Origin: Labia minor
Lineage: Eukaryota > Arthropoda > Insecta > Dermaptera > Spongiphoridae
Reading direction: 5' to 3'
Assembly: GCA_963082975.1 (NCBI GenBank)
Contig: OY720349.1
Coordinates: 61,750,501-61,814,500, forward strand
Length of the DNA: 64,000 nucleotides
A program made the position numbers and the translations under genes. Numbering within the stretch: position 1 is the stretch's first letter; every line of letters begins with the position of its first letter. Of the stretch, positions 29,889 to 41,884 are shown piece by piece. The notes under the pieces are model-generated. The model was given only the letters and a program-made list of their open reading frames with translations. It did no database searches and was not told the DNA's origin.

Positions 29889-30499
29889 GTCAGTATTTAT
29901 TATTAATTTTATTTTTAATTCAATTTAAATTTATTGATTATAAACTAATAAGTTATTTTTCTTCTTCTATTTCATGTTTCAATCTTCGTTCCTGCTACTG
30001 AATGTTGATTTGAATTCTTGCTTATCTTCTCCATCCTTCATGACGATGAAATGATTGAAATACAGCTCCAAATGTAAGTAATAATCGTTATTTATTTAGC
30101 ATGGCGCACTTTAAAATAGAAAATGTAAATATAATATTTAAAGTAAAGTTTAATATAATATAGAAAGTAGAATTAAATTACAATGATTTTTTGCTTTTGA
30201 TAATATTCATTAGGAGATTATAGAGAAATATAATAAATAATATGACAGAATTTAGTGAGATTAGGGAATTTCAGAGTATATCTTTCAAGAAGAAGCATTA
30301 ATAAAGGAGGCAGAAGAGACAAAGGTATTTTTAGAATTAGTAGGTTTCGATGCGTTATACTGGGAGGGTGGCTATTTTTTGATATATATATAGTTGTAAG
30401 GAATTTTCAGGTGGTTGCCTCCTACATCCATGCATGTTCTCAACCTACTAATTCATAGATTAGATTAGAATTAATAAATAAATAAAATGTGGGTGGATA

Positions 30500-30960
30500 A
30501 AACAAATGCCATGCTATTATTTAAGGGCTGGATTGCATGCAGGTCTGAATTGTGCCATTTTGTATTACTGAGAGTGTATTTGAGGTGGATTGGATGAACG
30601 GACATTCGGGAAGGTAATTCAGCTCAGTTCCGAAATGGGATTAGCCTGAACAGGAACAAATTGTTGGTTACCTTTTGAGCGCAGGGCTTTTTCGATTAGC
30701 ATGGGCCTTCCATCCAATTTGATGGAGGCTATGCACTCCCTTACTAGGTAGGTTTTATTTCAGGTTGCCCCGAATTTCGCGATTTCATTTCGAAATCCAA
30801 AAAATCAAAGGCACTCTCAGCTGATTCAAAGAGGCTACAGACCAAACGCCTTATTTTTTTTTAATCTTTTTTTTTAAGGCAAACTTTCTTTATTATTACT
30901 TTTTCTAAATTTCGGAAGGCGAGGCTTGGAAGGGCTAATTTATGGGGAAAGGAGGAGGCC
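30500..30960. other. Less AT-rich unique-looking segment, unassigned
   Basis: About 45% GC in an otherwise about 25% GC setting. It has a GAAG|GTAATT donor-like site near 30615 (+) and a 31-codon minus-strand frame (SLFESAESAFDF, then EMKSRNSGQPEI) at about 30735-30835. It resembles neither the repeats of this window nor a gene I know. It could be exonic, regulatory, or a single-copy old repeat. Confidence 0.3.
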
Positions 30961-31167
30961 CTATTAAATATTCAATTGTTTTTTTTTAATTTAATTAATA
31001 ATAAAAAAATAATTGAATATCGCGATTATTTTCTTTAACTTTTTATTTTCATTTTGAAATATACAATTTCATAATTTAAACTTTGATATATTTTAAATAT
31101 TTTACTAAATAGGTAGAATTAATTATTATTATAATTTCTCAATTTAAAATTAAAATGCAAACATCAC

Positions 31168-32961
31168 AAAATAAGTTGACCTGTGGCCAGGTCCGAACCG
31201 ACCGACGGTTTGAAATAAATTAATTTCCAGCTACAGAAACAATTTCAAATAATTTTAATATATCTATTAATGTAATAAAAAACAGATATGGATAAAACAT
31301 AAATATTTTTAATTTTATTTTATTTATAATATATAGCTGAAGTAGCCGGCGTTACCCGAGGCTGTGACGTCATGAAGGGCTGGGTGACGTCATATAATTT
31401 TAAATTAAGAAAAACATAATGAAGATGATTTTTCCCGAGGATAAAACCAATACATTCGTGGTGATATGTAAAAAAATCTCCTTATGTGAAATTTGGTGCG
31501 AAAATAACCCTTCCCTTCTTATCGTCGATCGCTAATACTACCACTTCCGGTTTCCGGATTTGTACCAAAAGTTGATCAATTCATCCCACTGATGCATTAA
31601 GTAAAGATACCAAATTTCATCAAAATCGGTTGAGCCGTTCAGGCTGTACACATTTATACGGACAGACGGAAGGACGGACGGACAGACATCATGCTAAAAA
31701 TACTTTTTTCTGTTAAGAAAATGCATGATTCGTGGTGATATATAAAAAAATCTCCTCATGTGAAATTTGGTGTGAAAATAACCCTTCCCTTCCTATTGTC
31801 GATCGCTAATACTACCACTTCCGGTTTCCGGATTTGCACCAAAAGTTGATCAATTCATCCCACTGATGCATTAAGTAAATATACCAAATTTCATCAAAAT
31901 CGGTTGAGCCGTTCAGGCTGTACAAATTTATACGGACAGACGGAAGGACGGACGGACAGACATCATGCTAAAAATACTTTTTTCTGTTAAGAAAATGCAT
32001 GATTCGTGGAGATATGTAAAAATCTCCACATGTGAAATTTGGTGTGAAAACAATACCTCCCTTACTATCGTCGATCGGTAAAAAATCATATCTATTGTAA
32101 AAATATAACTCTTTTTCATTATTATTTCTTTTTAACTTACCAAATATAAAAATATTTTATTTTTTTTATTATGGAAATTATTTCATATGAATATAAATAT
32201 ATTGTAATCGAATATATCTATACTCAATAATAATTTAATATTAATAAATTATCAAATTTTTTTCTTATCATTGTACTGATAAATCATATTTGGAAAGAAA
32301 TAAAATATAGTTAAGCTTATTTAAAAAATTAACTTAATGTATAATTTTTGTTAATTATAAACATGTGGTACAACTTATTTTAAATAAATAAATAAAATTA
32401 GATATCCTAAAAATTTTTTTAATTTTGATAGATCAAATATTCTTATTCTTTAGCTGACTTACAAATCCCATACGATCACATTATTTTGCTTATTCTTATG
32501 TATATTCTGTCCCAGTGTCCCCGCAAAAATTCTCCGGGAGATAAAAATGTCTCTGTTTACATAAATAATAATATCATCCGTGAATATAAACCCAATATTA
32601 TTCAATTTTTACCGTCCGACGATAGTAAGGGATGTATTGTTTTCACACCAAATTTCACATGTGGAGATTTTTAGATATCTCCACAAATCATGCATTTTGT
32701 ATTGGTTTTATCCTCCTTATTAGTTTTTTCTTAATTTTAAATTATATGACGTCATCCAGCCCTTCATGACGTCACAGCCTGGTCTTACATATATATTATA
32801 AATAAAAAAAAAATAAAAATATTTATGTTATATCCATATCTGTTTTTTATTGCATTAATAGATACATTTAAATTATTTGAAATTGTTTCTGTAGCTGGAA
32901 ATTAATTTACTTCAAACCGTCGGTCGGTTCGGACCTGGCCACACACAGGTCAACTTATTTT
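31168..32961. mobile_element. Family 1 foldback element with long terminal inverted repeats, 1.8 kb
   Basis: The left end aaataagttgacctgtggcc is mirrored by a right end reading ...ggtcaacttatttt. The mirror continues through 'ccgaaccgaccgacggtttg', 'ttccagctacagaaacaatt' and 'tgacgtcat' motifs for roughly 280 bp per arm. The core holds a 274-bp tandem repeat. No protein is encoded. Related ends occur at 28.3 and 45.3 kb. The long inverted arms suggest a foldback or long-TIR DNA element, but no target duplication is visible. Confidence 0.7.
31440..32085 (+). repeat. 274-bp tandem repeat (about 2.3 copies) inside family 1
   Basis: 'attcgtggtgatatgtaaaa' at about 31455 recurs at about 31729 and, altered, at about 32003. 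Each unit carries 'cttccggtttccggattt', 'ttgagccgttcaggctgtac' and a (GGAC)n-like 'cggaaggacggacggacag' stretch. Confidence 0.85.
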
Positions 32962-33285
32962 CCTCTAAAGTGACCGTAAAAATAAAGATATATGTTTGAT
33001 AGTTTTTCACATGATTAAAAATTGTATAAAAGTGCTATATATAGAATTCCAGCTTGATTGAATCGCTGAAAATACCGGAATTATTTGACTGCAAATCACG
33101 CGCCAGCACGTGACGTGGTGCCATCAACAAAAAGTCAAACACGCGCTCGTTCAATAAATATTATTTATTAATTTTAATTTATAATTTAATTAATTAAATT
33201 TAATTTAAATATAATATATATTAATCAATCCAAATGCGAGATAGTCGAGTGGAGACACTCCAGCTTTTTTCGTTAACTTGTCTAA
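32962..33285 (-). repeat. Family 2 fragment, truncated at the family 1 border
   Basis: Starts with 'ctaaagtgaccgtaaaaata'. It carries 'cagcacgtgacgtggtgcca' and 'caacaaaaagtcaaacacgc', and ends 'gcgagatagtcgagtggaga'. It is therefore the reverse of the 58.0-kb copy and lacks that copy's AC-microsatellite half. Confidence 0.8.
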
Positions 33286-33534
33286 ACACACATACAGATG
33301 GCGAGATAGTAATTATATGTTTTAAAGGACACAAAAAATATTAAATTATAATAGTAAATATATTTGTTTGAAATAATTTTCTTATTTATTTTAACTTTAA
33401 ACTGTCAAATGTACATGAAATATAATTTTATTTGCTACTCCGATAATAATCTATATGAGTCTTTTGTTTTTTTTTCTATAAGGAAAATTTGATTTTTTTA
33501 TCATCAAATTTCTAATTGTTCCGCTGGGAAATAT

Positions 33535-33730
33535 TTCGATCGATCTCGCAATGTTATGCTGTCGAGATCCCTATAGCGACCAGTCAACCACCTGCGAGGT
33601 CGTGACTCGAGATCCCGCGTGGTCGGTTAGTTCTCATCTATTGTGCTAACATTGAACAAGTGACCACGAATTGACCCAGGACACGGAATGTGTGCTCCCT
33701 TTTGCCAAGAAGTGCCTGTCATGCCACTTC
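33535..33730 (+). other. Candidate exon with strong GTAAGT donor
   Basis: About 195 bp near 50% GC within AT-rich DNA. The frame ending at 33730, just before GTAAGT, is open from about 33656 (after a TGA) and includes HELTQDTECVLPFAKKCLSCH. Just upstream a 32-codon ATG frame (MLCCRDPYSDQSTTCEVV...) runs to about 33645. I recognise no family. It could be a 5' exon with an upstream ORF, or conserved non-coding DNA. Confidence 0.35.
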
Positions 33731-34654
33731 GTAAGTAGAATCAAACCCTGGGGAATTAATTGCTCTCCATTCTTTTCTCATGATCACGAATTTCCATTCC
33801 TTCCACGATAATAACTACTCATTTAAGAAAATTTATTTTTATTTTTATTTTTTACCCTTCTATGTCAATATAAAAATAATGAATTTGATTTCAAAAATAG
33901 ATAGTATATCTATATTTTATTTAGTTTATTTTAATTATTTTTATGACTAAATCTAAAAATAAGAATATGTGATTTTTTAAATAGTAAATTTTAATAACTT
34001 ATTAAAAAAAGTATCCAAATTTAAATATAATCTATTTTTATTATTATTATGATTATATATAAATTATTATAATTATACGCGTAGTTATAATATTTATAAA
34101 TTATGCAATTTTTTGAAATTGTTCAAATGGAAAATTTGATCAATATATAATTATAATATAATTTATCTATTCCCATTATCTGAATTCTACCCTACATCTA
34201 TTGTGCTTTTAAAAATCAATTACAATTTAAATAAAATATAAAAAAATCCTAAAAAATACAATGTTATTGTTAGAGGTGTATAAATAAAATTTCCATTTTT
34301 TACCTAATTATTTTTTATAATATTTGTTCGATTAAATAAAAAAATTAAACACATTTTTTCCTATTTGAGTAATTGTCATTTAATGTCTAATTTATTGTCT
34401 ATTGTCTAATTATTAACCACGTCTATTATTTTTACCTCGTTATTTTTGAGGGTTAAAAAATTCGTATTAAAAAGAGATGAATACTGAATACAATATAATT
34501 GTGCTTTTATTAAAAATATTTTTAACATAACACTTATTTGTTAGAAGTTATTTGGAACTAAGTATAACTTTTTTTTTTTAAATTTTTATCTATTTAAGCT
34601 TTGCATATGTTCACTTTTTCAAAATGAAATGAATGAATGAATATTTGAATGTCT
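33731..34654. other. AT-rich stretch
   Basis: No gene or clear repeat seen. If the exon at 33.7 kb is real, this would be its intron. Confidence 0.4.
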
Positions 34655-35172
34655 ATTAATAAAAATCGCTTTGATAACTCTTATATGAATAATATTTATT
34701 AGTATAATAGAATAGTTGATATAATTAATAAAAATAATAGTAAATAGAAATTAAAATTAAAATAAAATGTATCACTATTCAATATTTCAATTCATTCTAT
34801 TCTCATTGCTTCATTATTCAAGTAAATATACAAATATGGATTTATTAATAAAAATCGCTTTGATGACTCTCATATGAATAATATTTATTAGTATAATAGA
34901 ATAGTTGATATAATTAATAAAAATAATAGTAAACATTGATTTAATAGAAATTAAAATAAAATGTATCACTATTCAATATTTCAATTCATTCTATTCTCAT
35001 TGCTTCCTTATTCTAGTGAATATACAAATATGGGTTTATTAATAAAAATCGCTTTGATAACTCTTATATGAATAATATTTATTAGTATAAAAGAATAGTT
35101 GATATAATTAATAAAAATAATAGTAAACATTGATTTAATAGAAATAAAATTAAAATAAAATGTAATAATATT
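34655..35172 (+). repeat. Tandem repeat, about 190-bp unit, about 2.7 copies
   Basis: 'aaaaatcgctttgataactc' begins at 34661, 34850 (one change) and 35044, giving spacings of 189 and 194 bp. The units include 'ttcaatattt', 'cattctattctcattgcttc' and end near 'caaatatgg'. The third unit is cut off where the hAT-type MITE begins. Confidence 0.9.
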
Positions 35173-35432
35173 CAGCGGTCGCCAAACTTTTCGACCTCAC
35201 AGACCAGTTAATTCTTAATTTAAATCCCGTGGACCACTAATAGTTTTTTGAATTTACGAAATATTATTCAACATGAAAACATTGAGTTTTTATAACTTAT
35301 CACGTATTGTTATGAATTGAATCATGTTTTAATGCATCTTAAAACATAACTTAACATGATGAGTAAGTATATTCCACATTTTTCTTCGGAACAGCGAAAT
35401 TTTCTCGCGGACCACCACTTTGGCAACCAAAA
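35173..35432. mobile_element. hAT-type MITE, about 260 bp
   Basis: Starts CAGCGGTCGCCAAACTTTTCG and ends 'gcggaccaccactttggcaacc', which inverted gives GGTTGCCAAAGTGGTGG. Such GCCAAAC...GGACC ends are common in hAT MITEs. I could not confirm the 8-bp duplication, so the right border is approximate. Confidence 0.65.
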
Positions 35433-36654
35433 ATTTAATATTAATATCTTTTAATAGGTATATATATAATACTATATTATACATTATCTTTTATCTTATA
35501 AATTATTATCTTTTAATATATATAGATATATATTAAATTAATACATTGATTAAAACATTTTTTTTATTGTATTTTCAATGTTAAATTTGTTTTTTATACT
35601 CTTTTACCTTTATTTATAGACCACCTCTACATTTCAAGATCGACAATAAATTTTACTTCTTAGCTTAATTTGAAGGCTCTTATGCTTGAAAATTTCATTT
35701 TCTCAAATATTCTCTAAGTCTATGGAATTATGTGATGTAACCTAGGTAAATCATTGCATTAAAGGATCGTGACCAACTGTTTATAATTTATAATATAATT
35801 ATTATCCAACATTGAAAAGCTTCATTAAAATACCAACGAAATAAATTTCCAACCAAATCATATTGATAACGTATTAGTGAATTGTTGTTTCCATTATTTA
35901 TTCAATACGTTAACGATTTTTCAACCATTGATTGAATATGACAAGAAATATAATAATTATATTATTTGTTGTGCAATCCCTCACCGAATAATATGACAAT
36001 GCATTATTTTAATTTTCCTAATCGAATTTTATTTATAATCGTACTGAATGCATTTTTGATAAAGTTTTCTCGAAAAGAGACAAACAAACCTTATTGACTT
36101 TATCTACTCCCTCTCCTTGTGTTCCGTTTGAAAGACGTTAAATGCAAATAGACTTGTTGTTGAATTCCAATAGAATGGATTGCTTTAGGCTTTAGGGCAA
36201 TTGCGCTAACTTTTATTTTCCAAAACTTATGATTTCTTAGCAAAAAAATAAAATTTAAATAAAAGAAAAGTCAACTAAAAAACAAAACTATTTTACTTCA
36301 GTTTATTGATTTATTTATTAAGGAGTAGAAAAAAAAATTTAAATTCTTAAATTTATAAATTTCACGTTTAGGAAAATTATAATTAATTATAGTTCAATAA
36401 TTCAATAATATGTTTGTTTGATATAAAGTCAAGGTAAAATGTTCACCCTCCAATCGTATAAATAATTTTATTCAGTTTTTTATGAATAAATAAAAATATA
36501 TCTGGTTTTATTTGAATATTTATAATATATATCTATAAAAATACAAATTGTATATAATTTTATTGTTTAAAATTAATTTGATTATAGGAACAACATTTAT
36601 AATTAATGATAATATATGTCTCTAATGTTATTTAAGGCTACTGTATCTCTTTTA
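35433..36654. other. AT-rich stretch
   Basis: No gene recognised. 36.05-36.24 kb is a little less AT-rich and shows no repeat or open frame that I can interpret. Confidence 0.45.
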
Positions 36655-37150
36655 AAGGGTGTCCCAAAATTAACGCAAGATTTGAATTAAATAGAAAACA
36701 CAGTTTTTAGTCTTTTGATTGTAATTTTTTTAATGATTCATAAAGTACATAGGATAGGGTTATTTATGGAATAACACATCGGGCAAATGGCCTCCGCAGC
36801 TTTGCATACACATACGCACTCGTTTGTCGAAATTTTCCATGACCGTTCTGCATAAATGTGGCAGAATTTCGTTGGTGCAACGTTGAATCTCCTCCTTTAA
36901 TGCACGCGTAGTTGTGGGCTTATTGACGTAGCCTGTGATTTTAGATATCCCCATAAAAAAAGAAATCTAATGGTGTTAAATCACACGATCTAGGGGGCCA
37001 ATTCTGATCACCGAAACGAGAGAGTACACGACCTGGAAATGTCTCGTGCAGTAATTGAAGTGTTAAATAATAATAATAAATATGTGGTTTCAACAAGACG
37101 CTGCCACATGCCATACAGCCCGTGAAACACTTCAATTACTGCATGAGACA
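36655..37150 (-). pseudogene. Mariner-type transposase relic with internal inversion
   Basis: The terminus at about 36657 reads gggtgtcccaaaattaacgc. On the minus strand the C-terminal coding sequence gives LHETFPGRVLSRFGDQNWPP, SCDLTPLDFF and, after a break, VNKPTTTRALKEEIQRC and SCGGHLPDVLFHK. These are typical of one mariner lineage, and CDLTPLDFF holds its third catalytic Asp. The preceding part of the same protein (FQQDAATCHTARETLQLLHE, holding the second Asp) lies on the plus strand at 37091-37146. The element has therefore been inverted internally. Both strands repeat the LQLLHET segment (37040-37064 and 37126-37150). Confidence 0.85.
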
Positions 37151-37335
37151 GAATAACAGATCTTTATCCGGTCGTTTTTGAACCCCGACTAACTTAAGAA
37201 AAAATAATCAATTTTGGGTCTCGGCAACCACAGTAAAATTTATGTATTTTTTACATAAGTACTATATATGTAAGTATAAAACAGCCTAAATTATAATATA
37301 AACCAAATTTGTCTTTCAATTATAATTGTAAATAA

Positions 37336-37393
37336 CAGAGGGCCCATTTCAATTTTCCGCCCGGGGGCCCCCAATCAACTTAATCCGCCACTG
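37336..37393. mobile_element. hAT-like terminus
   Basis: Read from the right on the minus strand: CAGTGGCGGATTAAG, then a run of GGGGGCCCCC. CAGTGGCGGAT-type starts are common hAT ends. No partner end or target duplication was found. It is probably a remnant. Confidence 0.4.
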
Positions 37394-37899
37394 ACTAAAT
37401 ATTAACAATAATAAACAAAATAAATTATTTTGAAAAATTTAATAATTATTTATGCAACGACTTAATTTATAAATCTATTAAAAAGTGTTTTAAATCAATA
37501 AATAAATTTAAATTTGAATTATTAGTATTTGAATCGTTTAATAAAGTATATTAATTAAAACAACTGTGTTTATGAATTTTAATTTACTTTATGTTAATTT
37601 ACTTTTTTTTAAATAAATGACTCTTGAATCTGAAGTGCCTTTAAACCTCCAATAATAATACTTTTGTTTATTAGTAATTGTTTGTTAGTTCTTCCAAAAT
37701 TGTATTATTGATTATATACTAACAAAAAAGGTTTAAACTTTTACTTAATAACTTGCACATTATATTTTAGTTTCATTATTGTTCTTCATACATTCCTAAT
37801 TGTTGTTATCCATTTAAATACAACAAAATATACAACTAATACAATTATAATAAAAATTTGTATAATATAACAAATTTAATCTATTTTTCTAAACTTTTT

Positions 37900-39160
37900 A
37901 TTTATATTATTTCATTATTTTATAATCATTTAAAGTTATATTTATCATTAAAAGAAAGATTAAGAAAAGCTTTACATATTTAAATAAGTAATGATTCTTG
38001 GTACAATAAAAACATTTTAAATTACCTTGAAAACTATGCTTTTTAATACTATTAAAATTGTTATTCTTAAGTTTATACTTAGAAAAGTTATCACATTTAA
38101 TAATGTTTAACTTCTTTATTGTAGGAGTTATTGAATTAATTTTTTTGTGTTTCAACAAAGACCTTTTTAACAGAAGAATCGAGGAAAGCCTCGCTTTCTT
38201 TAAGTATAAAATTAAATAAATGATTGAGATGAGGTATTTCCTCATTCTCGAGGGTTAAGAGCCACTTTCTTTATAATTGTGGACACAATTTGTTCATGAC
38301 AATACGAACAAGAATTGTGTTCGAATTGTCAACATCAATTTTAAGATTCTTGAGTTGAAAGATAATTTCTTTTAATTAATAAACAAGAGAAATATAATCC
38401 AATTGCTTATTATCATTACCTTCAACTCTAAGAACTGGTCAATCAAATTAAATTTAATTTTACGAGAATGTTTATACTTCTCCTCTAACAATTGCATTGC
38501 AATTGCAAAGTTGGCATCCGTATTTTCAAGCTGAGCAATCACTGATAAGGGACTTCTGTCCAGATACATTTTCAAATACTGGAGTTTTTGAGAGTCCGTC
38601 AGAATTGAATTGAATTGGTCCATAAACGAAACAAAATTCTCCTCTGCTCCATCAAATTTATTCAGGGAGAGCGTGGGAAGAGTAAATATTGCCGCCTTGC
38701 TGTATTGGGGCGGGTTGAGGGAATGATAATGGTTTTTCTTCTACAGCAACATTTCTCAACAGCTTTTGCTTTGTCTTCTGTAATTGAGCATTAAAATTAG
38801 TTAAAGAATTTTCAACTTCATTACCTTTGGATTTCTTATTTGGAATAAGATCATTGGCATAGAATGCTTCGAGGAGATGATTTAATTGTTTAATAATATC
38901 CTCAATTTCATGTAGATAAAATTGCTTGTCTTGTTAACAATTCCTCTGTTGAGTTGATTATATCCAGTGCTGATTGAATTAAAACCATGAGGGACTGAAC
39001 TTTAGCCGTCCATTGTTCAAAAGTTAGAGACATTTTGGTTTTATAAAAAATTATGATATAACAAAATTTTATTATTAAATACATTTTTCTGGTTTTAAGG
39101 ACCTCAGACAACACTAGGCTTTGCGAAAAGACTAAGTCTCTTGTTACGGTCGCCAAATTA
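37900..39160 (-). mobile_element. BEL/Pao-like LTR retroelement fossil (gag region)
   Basis: Minus-strand gag-like sequence shows KLQYLKMYLDRSPLSVIAQL and FAIAMQLLEEKYKHS, which match the conserved gag segment of BEL/Pao elements. A CCHC-like knuckle region (CFYCTKNHYL) follows downstream. At the upstream side, TGGCGACCGTAACA looks like a tRNA primer-binding site, placing a 5' LTR beyond about 39160, though its far end is not resolved. No pol was seen. The copy is broken in several places and looks old. Confidence 0.65.
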
Positions 39161-39835
39161 TAATTAAATAAATAAATTATTTTACAAGTTGTTAAATAAA
39201 TATTTTAGTAATATATTGAATATAATAAAAGATTTTACAAGTTTTCAATTTTAGAATTCAATGCTTTATGAAATACAATTAATATTATAAAGAGTAAAAA
39301 ATTCAATTAATATAATTTATGATTCAAAAATTGAATGAATTTAAATAAACAGACAATAGTTTCAAATAAAACTATTGAATAAAATTGTAATTATAAATTT
39401 AAGAAAATAATTAATCAAAATGATATAATTAATAAATTGAAACTAAACAATCTTTTTAATAAGATTATTAGTTGAAAATGATACAATTGTAGAATTGCAA
39501 TTAATAATTTGAAATAAAACTATTAAAATAATATAATTATTAGTTTTAAAAAATTAAATAAGTTGATTGAACTTAATAAATTGTTCGAATCAAATATATT
39601 CTTACCGGAGAGATATATTTATTTTAATATCCTGAGTAGAATAATGGAAAATATAATTATAAATATAAAGTTCAGCTAATACTGAAAATTGAATTAATAT
39701 AAAATGTTAAGTAATAGTAAAGATAGAAGAGATATAAACGGCTCTCAATCAAAAAATATAAATATATAGAAAATGGTAGTTATACCTTTTATATAAAATG
39801 CAAAGAAAATGAAAGTAATTGGATTGGATTTGGAA

Positions 39836-40275
39836 AATGAAATAGCAACACTGACAACAGCTGTCAGCTGACTCCTCTTTAAATTTGAACCAGCTGGGCC
39901 TTTTAGTTTTTGTTTGATATCCATTAATAGCAGAATTGATAAGAAAATGGAAAAAAGTGAATTTCGGATGCTCATTAAGGATTATTTTTTCCGGAGAAAA
40001 CCATCACTGAATCTGAGTTTTTGCGTCGTTTCGTAACCGTGGATGAAACATGGATCCATTATAACATACCAGGGACCAGACAACAGTTTCTCCTGGTGAA
40101 TAAGCACCAAAGATTTCCTCGACATATCTTAATTTTTGGAAGGGATAAAAAAATTGGCGAAACGTTGGACGAAGTGTATAGAGCTCAAAAAAGACTACGT
40201 TGAAAAATAAAAGAATTTTTTATCCAAAAACATGTTTGATTCAAAAAGACACGGACTTATTGACCTTCCCTCATA
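39836..40275 (+). pseudogene. Internally deleted mariner (MLE) element
   Basis: A 5' leader is shared with the 42.5-kb copy ('tttagtttttg' and nearby). The start MEKSEFRMLIKDY is at 39947. The sequence then jumps to the mid-protein block FLRRFVTVDETWIHYNIPGT, which holds the first catalytic Asp in VDETWIH, and then to the C-terminal KDYVEK. The 3' terminus is 'cggacttattgaccttccct'. Most of the catalytic domain is missing and the frame is broken. A matching 5' terminus was not found. Confidence 0.8.
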
Positions 40276-41409
40276 GATAGATAGGTTGAGAATCATATGG
40301 AAACTATCACACCTCTTAATTTCTTTTATATTTCAATTATTATATTGGCTATTGGCTTTTATGTTTCTTAGTATCCAAACAAAAACACTATTAAATAAAT
40401 ATTAAGTTTATCCTAACAAATTCGCAAAAAAAAAATTATTTTCTGATTTTTATGCTATTCTAATTTACTTAGATATTATTTTTTAATTTATTTAACTTTT
40501 TAATAATATTTCAAATTTTATTTCTTTTAAAATTTGTATATTTTGTATGTATTTTCTTTTTGAGTTTTTCAATTTTATTTGTTTTAAAATAATTAAACGT
40601 GTTAGGAATTGGTTTTAAACAATTAATAATCATGTTTATTTTAATTCTATGAAAATAGTCTACTTATAGTTTATATATAAGCAACCATTCTTTCACTAAT
40701 ATGAATACTTATCATAAAATACTATTTCAATCTTCTCCCATCTTGAAAAATATCATGAGAATGAATAAAATTGAATTTTTATATATATTTATAATTAAAA
40801 GCACATTAATCAATGATAAAAGTCACCTTCAACTTTTATAATGCTGGAAACAATGTTGATTATATCTTGAATATACAGATCCATGATTTTAATAATTTTT
40901 TTAAAAAATAAAAAATCGTTGAAAAAATAATAAAATAATTGAAAGTTAATTTGATTTGTATTAATTACAAATACAAATTATTAGTGATTAGGCAAATGAG
41001 AAGGGATTCGTATCGTTCATGGGTGCATTAATTTTTAATTTCCAAAACCATTAGTAGCATTTATGATAAATTATATACCTACCTTGTGTAAAATGTTACC
41101 TTCATTAATTACCATATGAAAATTATTACTATTATTGAATTTAAGTGATAAATGAAACGTTTTATTTCGATTTTTTACGGTCAAATTCATTTAATAAAAT
41201 TTTTATTATGTTTTTTTCCTAGGATATAATTGATCTATAAAAACAACCTGATAAGCTTTTGTTGTTCATATTATACTTATACCTATACCTATATATATAT
41301 ATATATATATATTATTTTATCGTTTGTCACGCTCTATTTTGGATTCGAGATCTCTTTCATTATTTTTTCAAATTTATAACATTTAATTATTTTCAAAATT
41401 TTCCATTTT
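40276..41409. other. AT-rich stretch
   Basis: No gene recognised. A TA microsatellite lies near 41291-41314. Confidence 0.5.
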
Positions 41410-41770
41410 ATTGATTTTCAATAGAAAACTTATTATCATAAGGAACACAAGTTACTTGTTTTTGAATAATTTCCAACACGCTTAACCCTGACTGAAGCTC
41501 TTTTTGCGTTTGGCACGGATCCTCATTGGGAAATGCCTCCAATTCAGTGTCATTCAAGGTTTTTAGCCTTCCGCGGACAGACGTCAATATCGAAATCACC
41601 CTCTTTGAAGCGAAGGAACCAATCACGGCACGTTGTTACATTTAGAGTAGCATCTCCGTAAACTTTTCGAAGTTCTCGATGTGCTTCAACCACAGTTTTC
41701 TTCGAATGAAAGAAGAAAAGAAACACTTCCCGTCAATTACGACAATTATTTGACACAAAATCAGACATTT
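41410..41770 (-). pseudogene. Mariner N-terminal (HTH) fragment
   Basis: Minus strand from 41771: MSDFVSNNCRN, then EAHRELRKVYGDATLNVTTC and RDWFLRFKEGDFDIDVCPRK. After a frame change come DTELEAFPNEDPCQTQKELQ and SGLSVLEIIQKQV. This is the paired helix-turn-helix DNA-binding region of a Mos1/Himar-like mariner transposase. It has one internal stop and a frame change. The catalytic part is absent. Confidence 0.85.
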
Positions 41771-41884
41771 TCATATAATCAAAAGTATATAAAGCAAAGT
41801 CATATGTCTAAGTTTGGCTCATGACGTTTTAATCGACCCGCAATTACTAGTTATCTCTTGAAAAATAGCGGAAACCTAGTTATA

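Noticed and set aside
40021-40203. Independent small gene (RRFVTVDETWIH)
   Set aside because: It is the middle and C-terminal remnant of a deleted mariner transposase, not a host gene.
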